A stretch of 64,000 nt of DNA, taken from assembly GCF_020184175.1 (NCBI RefSeq), contig NC_065530.1, positions 63,589,260 through 63,653,259 on the forward strand, given 5' to 3'. The DNA comes from Aphis gossypii. Lineage: Eukaryota; Arthropoda; Insecta; Hemiptera; Aphididae. The notes under the pieces are model-generated. The model saw only the letters and a program-made list of their open reading frames with translations. It made no database searches and had not been told where the DNA came from. The position numbers were made by a program, and so were the translations under genes. Positions 63,935 to 64,000 of this stretch are shown here, in pieces. Every line of letters starts with the position of its first letter. The stretch's first letter is position 1.

Positions 63935-64000
63935 AATAACTGACACGGGACCGACCGTAGGAGAAAGGAAAAAATGTATGATGGGTAAACCTTATATATG
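63935..64000 (+). other. Candidate exon at right edge
   Basis: Begins directly after the strong acceptor-like CAG at 63,934. It is purine-rich (GGAGAAAGGAAAAAATG), and the ATG at 63,981 has A at -3 and G at +4. The frame remains open only for about six codons before the window ends. A GGGTAAAC string at about 63,983 could alternatively be a donor, which would make this a short noncoding exon. The product is unknown. Confidence 0.2.

Overview
The window looks like AT-rich, gene-poor nuclear DNA from an insect, most likely an aphid. I base this on overall AT richness, endless short palindromic TATAATATTATA-type phrases, recurrent GTAGGTAGGTA / AGGTACCTA strings, frequent two-base and three-base microsatellites, CpG that is not depleted in the GC-richer patches, and decayed insect-type transposons. 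The genus is inferred from recall of similar sequence and has not been searched. Nothing is bacterial: there are no operons, ribosome binding sites, rRNA, tRNA or CRISPR arrays that I can support.

I can support no intact protein-coding gene. The longest open frames (up to about 160 codons) are low-complexity, follow microsatellites or GC patches, and show no domain. The window is best read as a 64-kb intergenic or long-intron region. The last kilobase, which turns GC- and CpG-rich and carries a strong 3' splice-site-like sequence at 63,921-63,934, could be the start of a gene lying to the right.

Layout. 1-16.4 kb: AT-rich, with a Jockey-type reverse-transcriptase relic (2.63-2.96 kb), a fold-back element (3.29-3.67 kb), a composite CAGGGTG-ended element (8.2-9.26 kb), a perfect 20-bp hairpin (10.04-10.09 kb), one copy of a dispersed repeat (14.86-15.25 kb) and an RTE-type endonuclease/reverse-transcriptase relic (15.27-15.53 kb). 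16.4-25 kb: GC-richer and CpG-rich, with a recent 1.06-kb tandem duplication (19.03-21.16 kb) whose borders lie in TA repeats. 25-38.6 kb: AT-rich, with the second, inverted copy of the dispersed repeat (26.03-26.43 kb), a coding-like minus-strand relic (29.7-30.56 kb) and a pogo/Tigger-like miniature element (36.63-37.02 kb). 38.6-47.1 kb: mixed GC-richer patches with microsatellites. 47.1-50.8 kb: AT-rich, with an AAGTTA/AACTAGTTA repeat cluster. 50.8-57 kb: GC-richer, with a candidate TATA/initiator/donor arrangement at 56.63-56.70 kb. 57-61.2 kb: AT-rich, with an unusual two-strand open segment (59.4-59.75 kb) and a diverged relative of the 8.2-kb element (59.95-60.29 kb). 61.2-64 kb: CpG-rich, promoter-like, increasing towards the right edge.

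The clearest structures are mobile-element debris and the 1.06-kb tandem duplication. Possible regulatory content consists of alternating GC/CpG-rich islands and an apparent excess of FTZ-F1/ERR-type YCAAGGYCR sites. I found nothing that I can defend as a new functional system. The items most worth following are the duplication, the minus-strand coding-like relic, and the promoter-like right edge.
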